Source: Dehalogenimonas sp. 4OHTPN (lineage in GTDB: Bacteria; Chloroflexota; Dehalococcoidia; Dehalococcoidales; Dehalococcoidaceae). Taken from it: a stretch of 64,000 nt of DNA. The notes under the pieces were generated by a model. That model was given only the letters and a program-made list of their open reading frames with translations. It searched no databases and was not told where the DNA came from. Within the stretch, counting starts at the first letter, position 1. Every line of letters starts with the position of its first letter. Position numbers and translations under genes: made by a program. This document shows, piece after piece, positions 16,942 to 25,228 of the stretch. Location: NCBI RefSeq assembly GCF_040448695.1, contig NZ_CP159307.1, positions 930,001-994,000 of the forward strand, written 5' to 3'.

Positions 16942-18195
16942 TTAGGACAGGAGGTATAACGTCAGGCTGCCTAAAAGGAGAGCCGCCGGTGTGACCAGGA
17001 GTCCCAGCTTGAAAAATGCTCCGGCGCTAATGTACAGACCGCGGCGGCGCAGCAGTACCAGCCACAGCATCGAAGAAAGAGAGCCCACGACGGCGATGTT
17101 GGGACCAAGAGCGCCGCCGAGGATTGCCTGGTATGGCAGGCCGGGGTTCTGAGCTACGGCCTCGGGGGCGCCGGAAAGGGTGGTTACTGAAATCATCATC
17201 GCCGGCCAGTTGTTTATGACATTTGAGGCGGCGGCGGTGGAAATTGAGGTGGCCAGACCGGCCGCCAGTCCGCCGCTGCCCAAGAGTCCGTCGAAAAGAC
17301 CAGCCAGCGCCGCGGTGGCGCCGCCGATTTCTAGCCCCTTGACCAGCACTGCCAGAGCGGCGACGAAGGGTAGAATTGACCACGAAATGGAATGTGCCAG
17401 CTCCCGCCATTTCAGGATGTGCTTAATCGAACCGATTGCCAGCAGGGTTCCAGCCCCGGTCAGGACCGGCAGCGACAACGGCCAGCCGTTTAAGGAGAAA
17501 ACGATGTACCCGGCGATAATGCCGCCCAGTACCATGATGACAGCCCGCAGCATCGGACGTCCGGCCGTAGAAGGGGAGGGGACGGCAAACGTCCGGCCGG
17601 TCTCGCGGCGGAAGATTAAAAGGAACACAGCGGCGGTTACGCCGGTGACCACCAGTCCCGGCAGCAGAAGGTGGGCCAGGTAGTCGCCGAGCCGCAGGTC
17701 GAAGGCGTCGACGGCCAGCAGGTTTACCGGGTTGGCCACCGGCAGCAGGAAAGAGGCGGCGTTGGCGACGAAGGCGCAGGCGAAGACATAAGGCAAAGGG
17801 TCCAGGTTGAGGCGCCGGGTTAAAAGGAAGACTACCGGCGTCAGCATCAGCGCCGTGGCGTCATTGGACAGCAGGCTGGTAATAATCACGCCGACACCGA
17901 AGACGATGAGTAAGAGATTACGGCCGTTCCCACCAGACCAGACGGCCGCTTTTTCGGTGACGGCTTCCACCAGGCCGGCGGCTTCGGCGACCGCGGCTAC
18001 TACCATCAGGCCGAGGAAGAATCCCAGGACGTTCAAGCTGCTGGGGACGGCAACTGCGGCGTCACCGAGATTTATTATACCCAGAACGACCATGGCTGCG
18101 GCGCCGAGGCAGGCGATGAAAGCCTCCGAGCAGCGGAAGGGCCGGAAGATGATTCCGGCAATGGTGAGGCCGAAGACGGCCAGGCTGGGGAGCAT
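16942..18195 (-). CDS. ArsB/NhaD-type anion permease
   Basis: A 417-residue membrane protein of the ArsB/NhaD (ion transporter) superfamily with about 11 helices. Typical are the polar intramembrane segments SLLSNDATALMLTPV and ANAASFLLPVANPVNLL, and their second-half counterparts TAAASNVINNWPAM and GGALGPNIAVVGS, which reflect the inverted repeat of the fold. Members extrude arsenite or exchange Na+/H+ or organic anions. No arsR, arsC or arsA is nearby, so arsenite specificity is not supported. The ATG has no clear ribosome site. It is the first gene of a two-gene unit with the MFS transporter. Confidence 0.83.
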   Translation of the reverse strand: MLPSLAVFGLTIAGIIFRPFRCSEAFIACLGAAAMVVLGIINLGDAAVAVPSSLNVLGFFLGLMVVAAVAEAAGLVEAVTEKAAVWSGGNGRNLLLIVFGVGVIITSLLSNDATALMLTPVVFLLTRRLNLDPLPYVFACAFVANAASFLLPVANPVNLLAVDAFDLRLGDYLAHLLLPGLVVTGVTAAVFLLIFRRETGRTFAVPSPSTAGRPMLRAVIMVLGGIIAGYIVFSLNGWPLSLPVLTGAGTLLAIGSIKHILKWRELAHSISWSILPFVAALAVLVKGLEIGGATAALAGLFDGLLGSGGLAAGLATSISTAAASNVINNWPAMMISVTTLSGAPEAVAQNPGLPYQAILGGALGPNIAVVGSLSSMLWLVLLRRRGLYISAGAFFKLGLLVTPAALLLGSLTLYLLS

Positions 18196-18505
18196 AAATA
18201 ATCGGCGTCGGGAATGAAAAGGCGGCCCCGGGGGCGTCTTCTCAATAGCGGACTGGCTATGGCGTCTGCGGCTTAGCGCCGATGGGGCAGTATGGCGGCG
18301 GAGGGTTCCGGTTGCTGCTTACCACGGGGGGCAAGTGCGCGAGGCGTTTATCCTTTTGGCCTTAACTCCTCGGTTACCACAAAACCTGTCACCCCCGGCA
18401 GCCGGGGGCCTCCTCCGACAGATGGAAACGATATTAGCACTATTCTTTGGCCCTTGCAACAGCTATTTGAGCGCCTGCCGGAGGGTCTGTTACACTAGTG
18501 ATTCC
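18196..18505. other. Structured gene-free region between divergent transporter genes
   Basis: About 310 bases without a gene and with many local inverted repeats. The strongest is CCCCCGG-CAG-CCGGGGG (18392-18408), enclosed by CTGTC (18386-18390) and GACAG (18417-18421). CGAGG and CCTCG arms also flank a T/C-rich loop near 18340-18372. Because mntP follows, a manganese-sensing yybP-ykoY riboswitch was looked for, but its conserved GGGGAGUA and GCAAGACC elements are not present in recognisable form. The predicted mntP promoter lies downstream of the hairpins, so they would not be in that transcript. Confidence 0.4.
18467..18496 (+). promoter_or_regulatory. mntP promoter, near-leaderless
   Basis: TTGAGC, 18-base spacer, TACACT. 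The -10 ends only nine bases before the mntP ATG and there is no Shine-Dalgarno sequence, so the mRNA would start at or within a few bases of the start codon. Confidence 0.5.
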
Positions 18506-19066
18506 ATGGATTTCCTCGCCGTATTCCTGATTGCCCTCGGCTTGTCCGCCGACTGTTTTGCCGTGTCCGTCTGCGGCAGTATCAGTATGGGCTCAGCCCT
18601 CGACCGAACCAAGGCACTTAAGGTAGCGGCCTCCTTCGGCTTTTTCCAGGCAGGCATGATCCTGGCCGGGTTCCTGGCCGGCAACACCGTGGTTGAACTT
18701 ATCGAGAGCTTCGACCACTGGCTGGCTTTCGGCCTGCTGGCTTTTATCGGGGTCCGGATGATTAAAGAATCCTTCGAGAAAGAAGCCGAATGCGAGGTAG
18801 TAGATATCTCCCGGGGAAAAGCCCTCCTTAGTTTATCGGTGGCCACCAGTATCGATTCGCTGGCGGCCGGGCTGACTTTCGCTTTCGTTGAGACCGGCAT
18901 TCTCGGACCTGCCGCCGTGGTCGGTCTAACCGCCTTCGTTGTTACTTTAATAGGCATCGGAATCGGCCGCCAGGTGGGTGACCTCGCCGGCAAACGCGCC
19001 GAGCTTTTCGGCGGGCTAGTGCTTATCGGCATCGGCATTAAGGTATTGATCGAAGGCTTATTTTAG
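18506..19066 (+). CDS. mntP: Manganese efflux pump MntP
   Basis: Small six-helix membrane protein (186 residues) of the MntP family, exporting Mn2+. Two homologous halves are visible, each opening with the acidic signature: GLSADCFAVSVCGS in helix 1 and VATSIDSLAAGLTFAF in helix 4, whose aspartates bind the metal. The start is set by the conserved N-terminus MDFLAVFLIALGLSADC; in-frame codons upstream would add an unrelated tail and precede the predicted promoter. No ribosome site is evident. No Mn-responsive regulator is adjacent. Confidence 0.93.
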   Translation: MDFLAVFLIALGLSADCFAVSVCGSISMGSALDRTKALKVAASFGFFQAGMILAGFLAGNTVVELIESFDHWLAFGLLAFIGVRMIKESFEKEAECEVVDISRGKALLSLSVATSIDSLAAGLTFAFVETGILGPAAVVGLTAFVVTLIGIGIGRQVGDLAGKRAELFGGLVLIGIGIKVLIEGLF

Positions 19067-19361
19067 AAAATAGAAACCAAGAGATGCCCCAAATCCTCAC
19101 TCGAGGCTGTTCGGCAAATTAACATAACGCACCGGTACCAAGTACTCATCTTTCATTTATTAATACGGCAAATAAATAGACGGCAATGCCGTATAACAAT
19201 ACCATCAAGACATATCTCGGATGTTCCCCTCCGCAACATTTACGCCTGTAAAACGGGAAACAAGTTTGAAACATTAGCGTTGACAGGATATAATATCTTT
19301 GTTATCATCTTAATTACCCTTTGGTAAATGACTGCCGTATTTTCGGCACCGCAGGTGGAAC
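19067..19361. promoter_or_regulatory. Regulatory region of the glutamate synthase operon
   Basis: No gene here. A textbook promoter sits at 19280-19308: TTGACA, 17-base spacer, TATCAT. Immediately upstream two GAAAC half-sites (19257-19261 and 19268-19272) lie 11 bp apart, matching repeats before amtB and glnA. At the expected RNA start lies an inverted repeat TTACC-cttt-GGTAA (19314-19327), a possible operator. Further up is the near-palindrome ACGGCAATGCCGT around 19180. Together these suggest activation from the upstream repeats and perhaps repression at the downstream site. Confidence 0.65.
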
Positions 19362-19826
19362 GTGAAGAAGCTTCAGATCAAGAAGGAAATCTGCATCGGC
19401 TGCGGCCTGTGCCGCGTCTACTGCGCCACCCAGCACTCCAATTCAAAGGACATACTTAAGGCCTTCCGCAAGGAAACCACCAAGCCGGTACCGCGGCTTA
19501 AAGTAGAGCGGCAGAACGAGACCAGCTTCTCTGTGCCTTGCCGCCACTGCGACGAACCGTGGTGCGTCTATTCCTGCCTGACCGGCGCCATGACCAAAGA
19601 TCCGGTCACCGGGGTAGTCACCTCCGATCCGGACAAGTGCATCGGCTGCTGGACCTGCGTCGTTTCATGCCCGAACAGCGCCCTGGTCAAGGACAAGACG
19701 ACCAAGGTGGTCAAGAAGTGCGACTTTTGCCCCGGTCTGGAGACCCCGGCCTGCGTGGCCAATTGCCCCAATGAGGCAATAGTCCTTATCGAAGTTCAGG
19801 GCCAAACGGCGGCCGCCGAGAAGTAG
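19362..19826 (+). CDS. Multi-cluster ferredoxin-like Fe-S protein of the glutamate synthase operon
   Basis: A 154-residue electron carrier of the DmsB/HycB-like type with four cysteine clusters: CIGCGLCRVYC near the N-terminus, then CRHCDEPWC-x3-C, CIGCWTCVVSC-P, and CDFCPGLETPAC-x3-C, enough for up to four [4Fe-4S] clusters. The start is GTG after AGGTGG. It opens the operon, eight bases before hisH. It probably feeds electrons to the FMN subunit of the split glutamate synthase, directly or with the flavoprotein two genes downstream, in place of the usual GltD. The donor is not shown by the sequence. Confidence 0.88.
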   Translation: MKKLQIKKEICIGCGLCRVYCATQHSNSKDILKAFRKETTKPVPRLKVERQNETSFSVPCRHCDEPWCVYSCLTGAMTKDPVTGVVTSDPDKCIGCWTCVVSCPNSALVKDKTTKVVKKCDFCPGLETPACVANCPNEAIVLIEVQGQTAAAEK

Positions 19827-19833
19827 CAAAACC

Positions 19834-20448
19834 ATGATCGCCATCATCGATTACGGGGCCGGCAACCTGCGCTCGGTGGCTAACGCCGTCGCATTATTGG
19901 GTTACGACGGCAGGGTTACCAGTTCGCCTCGCGATGTCATGTCAGCCGAAGGGGTCATACTGCCTGGGGTCGGCGCGGCCGCCGATACGGTAGTCTCGCT
20001 CAAGTCCCACGGGCTTGACCAAGCTATCAAGGAAATCATCATTAAGGGCACGCCGTTCTTAGCCGTATGCGTCGGGCTGCAGGTACTGTTTGAGGAAACA
20101 GAAGAGGGCGGCGGCTGCCAATGCCTGGGACTGCTGCCGGGCAAGGTTAAAAAGCTGCCATCCAGGGTCAAGGTGCCGCATATAGGCTGGAACAACGTTC
20201 GCCAGGCGAAACCGCACTACCTATTCGACGGTATCACCGACGGTGCCTTTTTCTATTTTGTCCACAGCTATTACGCCGAACCAGTATCCGATACCAACGT
20301 CATCGGCGCCACCGATTACGGTCTGACTTTTGCCAGCGCCGTGGCCTTCGGCAACACCATGGCAACCCAATTCCATCCGGAAAAGTCCGGCGCCGCAGGC
20401 CTTAAAATGTATGATAATTTCCTGAAAAGAGCGATTAGGGGAAACTGA
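19834..20448 (+). CDS. hisH: Imidazole glycerol phosphate synthase, glutaminase subunit
   Basis: Class I glutamine amidotransferase (204 residues) that releases ammonia for HisF in histidine synthesis, which also yields the purine intermediate AICAR. The N-terminus IAIIDYGAGNLRSV is typical. The nucleophile is in PFLAVCVGLQVLF (most HisH have GICLGMQ here), and the His/Glu pair is in TQFHPEKSG. It overlaps the next gene by one base. hisF is in the same operon but three genes away, separated by glutamate synthase genes; no other his gene is seen in the window. Confidence 0.93.
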   Translation: MIAIIDYGAGNLRSVANAVALLGYDGRVTSSPRDVMSAEGVILPGVGAAADTVVSLKSHGLDQAIKEIIIKGTPFLAVCVGLQVLFEETEEGGGCQCLGLLPGKVKKLPSRVKVPHIGWNNVRQAKPHYLFDGITDGAFFYFVHSYYAEPVSDTNVIGATDYGLTFASAVAFGNTMATQFHPEKSGAAGLKMYDNFLKRAIRGN

Positions 20449-21740
20449 TGAAAACGAAGTATCTCATCATCGGCAACTCGGCCGGGGGTATCGGCGCCGC
20501 GGAAGCCATCCGCGAAGTGGACAAGGAAGGCATCATCACCATCGTCGGCGAAGAACCCTATCCAGCCTACTCCAGACCGCTCATCTCCAAGTTCGTCTCC
20601 GGCGAGCATACCCCGGAAACCATGGGCATCCGCTCGGCCAGTTTCTACGAGAATAACCGGATTGATGTCGTCCTGGGCCACAAAGCCTACAAGATGGATA
20701 CCGCCGCGAAAACGGTAACGCTTGACGACGGCACCGAGATCAGCTATGCCAGGCTGCTGCTGGCCACCGGCGGCAAACCCATCGTACCCAAGATGGAAGG
20801 TATGGGCAAGGCCGGCATCTTCAATTTCATCAACCTGGCCGACGCCAAGAAGGTCGAGGAGTACCTGCCCAATGTCCGCCGCGCCGTGGTCATCGGCGGC
20901 GGCTTGATCGGCATTTCAGCCACCGAGGCGCTGGTCAAGCGCGGCGTCAAGGTCACCGTCGTCGAGATGAAGTCATACCCCTTAAACACCATCCTCGACG
21001 AGCCGGCCGGGCGTATCGCCGAGTATGCCATCAAAAAATACGGCGTCAACATGATGACCGGCCGCACCGTCGCTAAGATCCTGGGCGAAGACCGGGTAAC
21101 CGGCGTGGTTTACGATGACAGCCACGAGATGGTCTGCGATATGGTCGTCGTCGCCGTCGGTGTTTTTCCCAGGGTTGAACTGGCCCAGGGGGCCGGCATC
21201 ACCGTCAACCGCGGCATTGTCGTTGACAATCACATGATGACCAGCGTGCCGGATGTCTATGCCTGCGGCGATGCCTCGGAAGCTTTCGACTACGTATACG
21301 GCGCGGGCAGGCTGTCGCCGGTTTGGCCTAACGCTTATATCGGCGGTCGGGTTGCCGGTTATAACATGGCCGGATTGCCAACGCGCTACCGCGGAGGCAC
21401 CGCCATGAACTCCTTGAATTACTTTGGCCTGGAGATGGCCACCGCCGGCATGGCTTCGCCGCCGTCGCCGGAGGGTTACGAGGTCATGGTCAAGAAGAGC
21501 GAGGACACCTACCGCAAGCTGGTGATTAACGTCGAAGACAAACTGGTGGGCATGATCTTCCTGGGAGACATCGACAAAGCGGGCGTTTATTTCGGGCTGA
21601 TGCGCGACCGCATCCAGGTTACCGCATTCAAGAAAAAACTTCTGGCCGAAGACTTTGGCCTAGCCCTTCTGCCCAAGGAAGTCATCGAGGAGCGACTGAC
21701 CGGCGCCACCGCCGGCCGGGTCAAGGTCGGCGAGGCCTAG
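20448..21740 (+). CDS. FAD/NAD(P)H-dependent oxidoreductase, NirB-N/NADH oxidase type
   Basis: Flavoprotein of 430 residues with two dinucleotide sites: FAD (YLIIGNSAGGIGAAEAI) near the N-terminus and NAD(P)H (RRAVVIGGGLIGISATEAL) near residue 145. The FAD-contact segment DVYACGDASEA is present. The family includes NADH oxidases, rubredoxin reductases and the N-terminal part of nitrite reductase. Unlike GltD, it lacks the N-terminal Fe-S domain, which the separate Fe-S protein at the head of the operon could supply. I infer that it is the NAD(P)H-oxidising arm of the split glutamate synthase. A 68-base gap follows. Confidence 0.85.
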   Translation: MKTKYLIIGNSAGGIGAAEAIREVDKEGIITIVGEEPYPAYSRPLISKFVSGEHTPETMGIRSASFYENNRIDVVLGHKAYKMDTAAKTVTLDDGTEISYARLLLATGGKPIVPKMEGMGKAGIFNFINLADAKKVEEYLPNVRRAVVIGGGLIGISATEALVKRGVKVTVVEMKSYPLNTILDEPAGRIAEYAIKKYGVNMMTGRTVAKILGEDRVTGVVYDDSHEMVCDMVVVAVGVFPRVELAQGAGITVNRGIVVDNHMMTSVPDVYACGDASEAFDYVYGAGRLSPVWPNAYIGGRVAGYNMAGLPTRYRGGTAMNSLNYFGLEMATAGMASPPSPEGYEVMVKKSEDTYRKLVINVEDKLVGMIFLGDIDKAGVYFGLMRDRIQVTAFKKKLLAEDFGLALLPKEVIEERLTGATAGRVKVGEA

Positions 21741-21808
21741 ACCAATAACCAAGATACAAGAAGCAATAAACAAACAGCGTTGACGGCTAAACATCGGAGA
21801 CTTCGAAA

Positions 21809-22951
21809 ATGAAAAATTTAACCAAAGTTAGCAATTACTTCGGGGACGGCAAGGTCATTGACGCCTGCTCCATCTTCGGCATGATGGACACATCAGGCAA
21901 ATGCTTCTCCGGGCGAGACATAACACGGGCTATCGCCAACATGCACGACCGCGGCAACGGCCTGGGGGGCGGCTTCGCCGTCTATGGCCTGTATCCGCAG
22001 TATCCGGATTATTACGCCTTTCACATCATGTACGACTCTAAAGAAGGCAAGAATTGCACCGAGGCTTTCCTCAACGAGAATTTCAACGTCCACCATTCCG
22101 AGGAGGTGCCAACCCGGCCGGTAGCCGCCATCAAGAACCCGCCGATGGTCTGGCGCTACTTCCTGGACGCCGACCGCAGCCTGCGGGAGGGGAAACTGTC
22201 CCCGGACGACTACGTGGTCGAAAAAGTCATGCACATCAATTCTGTCATCGAAGACTCTTATGTTTTCTCCTCCGGCAAGAACATGGCCGCCTTCAAAGGC
22301 GTAGGCTATCCCGAGGAGATTTCCGAATATTTCTGCTTGGAAAACTACAACGGCTACCTCTGGACGGCCCACGGCCGTTTCCCGACTAACACCAAAGGCT
22401 GGTGGGGCGGCGCCCACCCGTTCAACATTCTTGACTGGACGGTAGTTCACAACGGCGAAATCTCCTCTTACGGCATCAACCGCCGCTACCTGGAGCAATT
22501 CGGCTATCACTGTACGTTACAGACCGACACCGAGGTGGTAGCCTATGCCGTCGATTTACTCGTCCGTAAACATAACCTCCCCATTGAACTGGTAGCCGAG
22601 ATCTTTGCCCCGCCGCTGTGGAGTGAGATAGAGCGCCGCCCCGCCAGAGAGCAAGAGCTTTTAAGGGCACTGCGCCAGGTCTATGGATCGTTACTTATGA
22701 ACGGCCCGTTCACCATCATCCTGGCCCATGAGGGCGAAATGATCGGACTGACCGACCGCATTCGGCTGCGGCCGCTGACCGTTGGCGAGAAGGGCAGCAT
22801 GCTGTATCTATCTTCCGAGGAAGCGGCCATTCGTCTTATCTGCCCGGATCTGGACCGTGCCTGGATCCCGATGGGCGGCGAACCGGTCATCGGTTCTCTC
22901 AAACACCCGCTCGGCACCGCTAAAGAGGCCGTCGCCGGAGGGGTGGCTTAA
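21809..22951 (+). CDS. Glutamate synthase amidotransferase domain protein (GltB1 type)
   Basis: Class II (Ntn) glutamine amidotransferase of 380 residues. A propeptide of 19 residues should be cut so that Cys20 ([11 protein letters not shown]) becomes the N-terminal nucleophile. [19 protein letters not shown] and [10 protein letters not shown] are the family's glutamine-binding segments. It corresponds to the N-terminal domain of bacterial GltB, encoded separately as in archaea. It delivers ammonia to the FMN protein one gene further on. hisF starts one base after its stop, so the two are coupled. Confidence 0.92.
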   Translation: MKNLTKVSNYFGDGKVIDACSIFGMMDTSGKCFSGRDITRAIANMHDRGNGLGGGFAVYGLYPQYPDYYAFHIMYDSKEGKNCTEAFLNENFNVHHSEEVPTRPVAAIKNPPMVWRYFLDADRSLREGKLSPDDYVVEKVMHINSVIEDSYVFSSGKNMAAFKGVGYPEEISEYFCLENYNGYLWTAHGRFPTNTKGWWGGAHPFNILDWTVVHNGEISSYGINRRYLEQFGYHCTLQTDTEVVAYAVDLLVRKHNLPIELVAEIFAPPLWSEIERRPAREQELLRALRQVYGSLLMNGPFTIILAHEGEMIGLTDRIRLRPLTVGEKGSMLYLSSEEAAIRLICPDLDRAWIPMGGEPVIGSLKHPLGTAKEAVAGGVA

Positions 22952-22952
22952 G

Positions 22953-23711
22953 GTGCTTACCCGCCGCATCATACCCTGCCTGGATGTCACGGGCGGGCGG
23001 GTGGTCAAGGGGCAGAGTTTCCTCAACCTGCGCGACGCCGGCGACCCGGTAGCCCTGGCCAAGTATTACTACGAACAGGGGGCTGACGAGCTGGCTTTCC
23101 TTGACATAACGGCAACTGTAGAAAGCCGGAAAACCATGGCCGGTATCATCGCCGAGTTATCTAAACACGTTTTCATGCCGCTGACTGTAGGGGGCGGCAT
23201 ACGCACTATCGCCGATATGCGGGAGATGCTGCTGTCAGGCGCGGATAAGGTAGCCATCAACACTGCCGCGGTGGCTCGGCCGGAATTGATCACCGAGGGG
23301 GCGTTAAAATTCGGCAGCCAGTGCATTGTGGTAGCCATTGATGCCAAGCAGGCCGGCGCCGGCAAGTGGGTGGTGCGTACCCATTCCGCCACCCAGGCTT
23401 CCGGGTTGGACGCCGTTGCCTGGGCCAGAAAGGCGGCGGAGATGGGCGCCGGCGAACTGCTGGTTACCAGCATTGACAGCGACGGGCAGAAAAAGGGCTA
23501 CGATAACGAACTCAACCGGGCTATCTCGGAATCGGTACCGGTTCCGCTTATCGCCTCCGGCGGCGCCGGGACGCTGGAACATATTTTTGAAGCCTTCGAT
23601 TCCGGCCGGGCTGACGCCGCCCTGGCCGCCAGCATTTTCCATTACGGAACTTATTCTATATCGCAGGTCAAAGACTATCTCGCCCAGAAGGGCATTGCCG
23701 TCAGGCGCTAA
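22953..23711 (+). CDS. hisF: Imidazole glycerol phosphate synthase, cyclase subunit
   Basis: TIM-barrel cyclase (252 residues) that combines PRFAR with ammonia from HisH to give imidazole glycerol phosphate and AICAR. The two catalytic aspartates are in [14 protein letters not shown] and [13 protein letters not shown]; the phosphate sites are LTVGGGIRT and IASGGAGT. The GTG start is set by GGAGGGG nine bases upstream and by the conserved start TRRIIPCLD; longer in-frame forms run into the preceding gene. It sits between two glutamate synthase subunit genes, an unusual arrangement. Confidence 0.95.
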   Translation: MLTRRIIPCLDVTGGRVVKGQSFLNLRDAGDPVALAKYYYEQGADELAFLDITATVESRKTMAGIIAELSKHVFMPLTVGGGIRTIADMREMLLSGADKVAINTAAVARPELITEGALKFGSQCIVVAIDAKQAGAGKWVVRTHSATQASGLDAVAWARKAAEMGAGELLVTSIDSDGQKKGYDNELNRAISESVPVPLIASGGAGTLEHIFEAFDSGRADAALAASIFHYGTYSISQVKDYLAQKGIAVRR

Positions 23712-23721
23712 GGAGCCAATT

Positions 23722-25227
23722 ATGAGAACGTTAGTACCCGCCAGGTTTATTGTCGAGCGCGACGCCAGCAAATGCATCAAGTGCCAGGTATGCGTCAACC
23801 AGTGCAGTTTCGACAGTCACTACTGGGACGCCGAAGACGACGAGGTCAAGGTTCGCCCGGGCAAATGTGTCGGCTGCCACCGTTGCGTTATGTTTTGCCC
23901 TACAGGAGCCATCAATATCCGCCGCAGCCCGCTGGAATATCGGGAGAACTACAGCTGGGAGCCGGAATATATTGAGGATATTCAGAAACAGGCCGAACAA
24001 GGCGGCATGCTGCTCACCGGCATGGGCACCGACAAACCCCACCGCATCTACTGGGATCACCTGGTGTTGAACGCCTCCCAGGTGACCAACCCGTCCATCG
24101 ACCCGCTGCGCGAGCCGATGGAGCTTACGACCTACCTGGGCAGCAAGCCTGACAGGATCGAAATCGACCCTTCAACCGGCAACCTGGCGACGCGGCTGGC
24201 GCCCCAGGTTAAACTCAACGTGCCGGTGATGTTTTCGGCCATGAGCTACGGCGCCGTGTCCCTGAACGTCCAGCAGTCGCTGGCCCGCGCCGCCGCCGAG
24301 ATAGGCACCATGTGGAACACCGGCGAGGGCGGCCTGCACCCCAGCCTGGTCAAGTACGCCAATAATACCACCGTTCAGGTAGCCTCCGGCCGCTTCGGCG
24401 TCTATTCGGAATACTTGAAGACCGGTCGTATCGTCGAGATCAAGATCGGCCAGGGAGCCAAGCCGGGCATCGGCGGTCATCTGCCGGGTGAGAAGGTTTC
24501 GGCTGAAGTGTCATTAACACGCATGATCCCCCAGGGTACCGACGCCCTGTCGCCGGCGCCGCAGCACGATATCTACTCCATCGAGGACCTGTCTCAGCTT
24601 ATCTATGCCCTTAAGGAAGCGACCAATTACCAGAAGCCCATTTCGGTCAAGATCGCCGCGGTCCATAACTCGGCGGCCATCGCCTCCGGCATGGTCCGGG
24701 CCGGCGCGGATATCATCGTCCTGGACGGCATCCGGGGATCCACCGGCGCCGCGCCCAAAGCGATCCGCGACAATGTCGGCATCCCCATAGAGCTGGCTCT
24801 GGCCTCGGTTGATACCCGTCTTAGGGCCGAGGGTATCCGCAACCAGGCTTCGCTGGTGATTTCCGGCGGCATCCGTTCCTCCGGCGACGTGGCTAAGGCT
24901 ATCGCTTTGGGCGCCGACGCGGTCAACATCGGCACCGCGGCGCTGGTGGCTCTGGGCTGCCGCGTTTGCCAACAGTGCTACACCGGTAAATGCGCCTGGG
25001 GCATCTGTACCTCGGACCTGAAACTGACCAAGCGTATCAACCCGGAACTCGGGGCGCGGCGGCTGGTCAATATGCTGCGGGGTTGGGCGCTGGAGATTGA
25101 CGATATGCTGGGCGGCATGGGCGTCAACGCCATAGAAAGCCTGCGCGGCAACCGGCTGCATCTTCGCGGCATCGGCCTCAATGAAAAAGAACTCGAGATT
25201 CTCGGCGTAAGGATGGCAGGTGACTAG
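23722..25227 (+). CDS. Glutamate synthase FMN/Fe-S domain protein (GltB2 type)
   Basis: Catalytic core of a split glutamate synthase (501 residues). Two [4Fe-4S] motifs at the N-terminus (CIKCQVCVNQC and CVGCHRCVMFCP) precede the FMN-binding TIM barrel, with MFSAMSYGAVS, GEGGLHPSL, GQGAKPGIGGHLPG, and DGIRGSTGAAPK. A further cluster motif (CRVCQQC, TGKCAWGIC) lies near residue 415. It makes glutamate from 2-oxoglutarate and ammonia channelled from the amidotransferase. AGGAG precedes the ATG by six bases. The next gene starts just after its stop. Confidence 0.93.
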   Translation: MRTLVPARFIVERDASKCIKCQVCVNQCSFDSHYWDAEDDEVKVRPGKCVGCHRCVMFCPTGAINIRRSPLEYRENYSWEPEYIEDIQKQAEQGGMLLTGMGTDKPHRIYWDHLVLNASQVTNPSIDPLREPMELTTYLGSKPDRIEIDPSTGNLATRLAPQVKLNVPVMFSAMSYGAVSLNVQQSLARAAAEIGTMWNTGEGGLHPSLVKYANNTTVQVASGRFGVYSEYLKTGRIVEIKIGQGAKPGIGGHLPGEKVSAEVSLTRMIPQGTDALSPAPQHDIYSIEDLSQLIYALKEATNYQKPISVKIAAVHNSAAIASGMVRAGADIIVLDGIRGSTGAAPKAIRDNVGIPIELALASVDTRLRAEGIRNQASLVISGGIRSSGDVAKAIALGADAVNIGTAALVALGCRVCQQCYTGKCAWGICTSDLKLTKRINPELGARRLVNMLRGWALEIDDMLGGMGVNAIESLRGNRLHLRGIGLNEKELEILGVRMAGD

Positions 25228-25228
25228 C

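Noticed and set aside
12500-17650. Long open frames on the plus strand opposite the kamA-transporter genes
   Set aside because: They are out-of-frame shadows of GC-rich genes, without ribosome sites or recognisable domains.
18290-18345. Resemblance of the minus strand to the SRP RNA hairpin (AAGCAGC and CCGGAA words)
   Set aside because: The words are in the wrong order for the conserved SRP domain and the GNAR/GGAA tetraloop context is missing.
18196-18466. Possible yybP-ykoY manganese riboswitch before mntP
   Set aside because: The conserved GGGGAGUA and GCAAGACC/GCGAGACC segments are not present (only GGGGCAGTA at a distance), and the likely mntP promoter lies downstream of the structured part.
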